A DNA stretch of 8,661 nt from an uncultured Prevotella sp. Its GTDB lineage: Bacteria > Bacteroidota > Bacteroidia > Bacteroidales > Bacteroidaceae. Positions 7,424 through 8,661 of the stretch are shown here, piece by piece. Below the pieces are notes generated by a model. It made no database searches. It worked only from the letters and a program-made list of their open reading frames with translations, and had not been told where the DNA came from. The stretch is taken from assembly GCA_900554835.1 (NCBI GenBank), contig USJD01000156.1, positions 1-8,661 of the forward strand, written 5' to 3'. The position numbers were made by a program, and so were the translations under genes. How positions within the stretch are numbered: the stretch's first letter is position 1; each line of letters begins with the position of its first letter.

Positions 7424-7458
7424 GTTAACATTCAACACTCAACATTCAACATTCAAAA
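7424..7458. repeat. Inverted heptamer array just after the DUF2264 stop
   Basis: Three exact YTCAACA units (7431-7437, 7438-7444, 7445-7451) are flanked by degenerate ones at 7424-7430 and 7452-7458. The 20 bases at 7432-7451 are perfectly complementary to 7356-7375, and equally to 7328-7347, in the opposite array. In the first register the stem extends with TGTT (7377-7380) against AACA (7427-7430), and then TGCTTG (7384-7389) against CAAGCA (7417-7422). This leaves a loop of about 27 bases. The message between DUF2264 and GH105 can thus fold into a long hairpin with alternative registers. Confidence 0.85.
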
Positions 7459-7465
7459 CCTCCTC
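7432..7465 (-). promoter_or_regulatory. Shine-Dalgarno-like GAGGAGG with a possible six-codon leader frame
   Basis: Directly after the DUF2264 stop the minus strand reads GAGGAGG (7465-7459), close to a perfect anti-16S match. An ATG follows at 7452-7450 after a spacing of six bases. That frame encodes MLNVEC and stops at TGA (7434-7432), inside the inverted heptamer array. Good Shine-Dalgarno sequences are uncommon in Bacteroidetes, which makes this one notable. It does not serve the GH105 start, which is more than 130 bases further on. Whether any peptide is made is unknown, and a chance match is possible. Confidence 0.3.
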
Positions 7466-8661
7466 TTACCACTTGTCCTTGGTGACAATCTCGTCTTTCC
7501 AGTGATGATCCTTAGGGAACTGCTGGTTGTTCCAAGCCTTGACCTGTGTCCAAGGCTGTGCTGCATCGGTCCAGAATGGATGGTCGGCAGGCAAGCCGAG
7601 AGGCATGAAGGCGAGGGTTGTCATGTAGAGAGAACCGTTATTGGTGTACCAGTCGGCTACATCCTTCTGACTGTTTCCGCAGAAACCGATAGAGAGATAA
7701 CCCTTCTCGTTGAAGTTGTTCTGCTGGTCGAACATGCGATGGAGCACCTTGGTGAGGGCTGCACGTACCTGACCGTTGCTCAAGTCCTTAGGCAACTTCT
7801 GATACCATGCCATCAGAGCCAAAGGCTGCATGGTAGCCATACGGTAAGGAATACTTCTTCCGAATGCAGGGAAGGTGCCTTCAGGAGAGATGAATCTTTC
7901 GAGAATGATGCTGTACTTCTGACAACGCTTCAACTCGCGGTCGTAATATTTCTGATAGTCGAGGCGGGAATTGACCTTCGCATCCACCATTGCCTGGAGA
8001 GTTTCCAGATACATCGGATGAAACACATAGCTGCTGTAGTAATCGAATGCGAACGAAGGACCATCAGCATACCAGCCATCACCTACATACCACTCCTCTA
8101 CCTTGCGGCAGGCAGAATTGACGCGATATTCATCGAAATCGCCACCAGCCTTTGCCATGAAACTCTCGATGGTGGAAGAGAAGAGGAGCCAGTTGGTGTA
8201 AGGAGGATCGATGTGGCGGAGTTTGGCAAACTCTGTGAGATAGCGCTTCTTGGTCACATCGTCCAAAGGTTTCCAGAGCGTATCGTAAGCACGGAGGAAA
8301 CTCTCTGCGATATAGGCTGCATCTACCAGGTTCTGACCTCCGATGCCCCAGCAGAGATAGTCTGGACTCTGAGGATCAACGGCATTCTTGTAGGAAGCCA
8401 ACGCCCATTCACGCAATTGCTTGCGCTGCTTGCTCTCAGCAGTAGCATCATCTGGAAGAGTGAGCCATGGAGCCACACCTGCCATCAGTCTGCCGAAGCA
8501 CTCCATATAGAGCACCTTCCTGTTGCGGTTGTCGAAGCTTGGACTGAACTCCGTCTGCATATTCTTCTGCAGCTCGCCCTTTGCCATATTCTCCAGCACA
8601 GGCTGAGCCATCTTATAGGCAAGCGAGCACCAATATTGGCGGTCGCTCTGCTGTTGTGCCT
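7466..8661 (-). CDS. DUF2264 family protein, possible polysaccharide-active enzyme (partial, 5' end off window)
   Basis: The frame is open to the window edge, giving at least 397 codons and a TAA stop at 7468-7466. The Met at 8611 is internal: the preceding codons read QQQSDRQYWCSLAYK, which continues the family's usual N-terminal block DRxYW...PVLENMAKGEL. Probably only the signal peptide and a few residues are missing. Other DUF2264-like blocks, numbered from that internal Met, are GRLMAGVAPWLTLP (40-53), YLCWGIGGQNLVDAAY (85-100), WYVGDGWYADGP (174-185), ERFISPEGTFPAFGRSIPYR (239-258) and LGLPADHPFWTDAAQPWTQ (337-355). The repeated aromatic and Gly/Asp-rich helices suggest an (alpha/alpha) barrel like many uronic-acid-acting enzymes. 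From memory, CAZy family GH154 (beta-glucuronidase) contains proteins of this type; this was not checked. As the first visible gene of a group with GH105, GH2 and GH51, a role in trimming acidic plant glycans is a reasonable inference. Confidence 0.82.
   Translation of the reverse strand, partial: AQQQSDRQYWCSLAYKMAQPVLENMAKGELQKNMQTEFSPSFDNRNRKVLYMECFGRLMAGVAPWLTLPDDATAESKQRKQLREWALASYKNAVDPQSPDYLCWGIGGQNLVDAAYIAESFLRAYDTLWKPLDDVTKKRYLTEFAKLRHIDPPYTNWLLFSSTIESFMAKAGGDFDEYRVNSACRKVEEWYVGDGWYADGPSFAFDYYSSYVFHPMYLETLQAMVDAKVNSRLDYQKYYDRELKRCQKYSIILERFISPEGTFPAFGRSIPYRMATMQPLALMAWYQKLPKDLSNGQVRAALTKVLHRMFDQQNNFNEKGYLSIGFCGNSQKDVADWYTNNGSLYMTTLAFMPLGLPADHPFWTDAAQPWTQVKAWNNQQFPKDHHWKDEIVTKDKW

Noticed and set aside
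7328..7458. Heptamer arrays as a CRISPR array
   Set aside because: The 7-base units are directly adjacent with no unique spacers, and no cas genes are near.
8609..8611. ATG at 8611 as the start of the DUF2264 gene
   Set aside because: The frame continues upstream to the window edge and encodes DRQYWCSLAYK, a conserved part of the family. The true start is outside the window.

Overview
The window looks like chromosomal DNA of a gut-type Bacteroidota, most likely in the Prevotella/Segatella group. The evidence is indirect: secreted carbohydrate-active enzymes with Bacteroidetes-style signal peptides, no Shine-Dalgarno sequence in front of the AT-rich start regions, a promoter box of the Bacteroidetes TAnnTTTG type, and an IS1380-type transposase resembling those of Bacteroides and Prevotella. 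No rRNA, tRNA, CRISPR array, SusC/SusD pair or regulator gene was seen, so genus and complete locus type are inferences.

Layout, left to right. Positions 1 to about 500-511 hold the right-hand end of an insertion sequence: the last 109 codons of a plus-strand DDE transposase, then its non-coding tail. A short spacer follows, then a rho-independent terminator (586-621) reading on the minus strand. From there to the right edge every gene is on the minus strand. In transcription order they are: a DUF2264 protein (8661-7466, 5' end outside the window), a GH105 unsaturated uronyl hydrolase (7325-6120), a LacZ-type GH2 beta-galactosidase (6085-2816), a hairpin terminator (2741-2710), and a GH51 alpha-L-arabinofuranosidase (2617-674) with its own -7 box at 2708-2701.

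The four enzymes fit stepwise removal of sugars from a plant polysaccharide in the periplasm: uronic acid (GH105, perhaps DUF2264), beta-galactose (GH2) and arabinofuranose (GH51). Both rhamnogalacturonan I with arabinogalactan side chains and arabinogalactan-protein glycans carry these sugars. The window alone cannot choose between them.

The most unusual non-coding structure is the 140-bp gap between DUF2264 and GH105. It carries seven tandem TGTTGAR heptamers next to the GH105 start codon and an inverted set of the same heptamers just after the DUF2264 stop. Together they can fold into a stem of about 25 bp. A second oddity is a CCGHC cysteine/histidine cluster in the GH2 enzyme. No wholly new gene system was found; the enzymes belong to known families.
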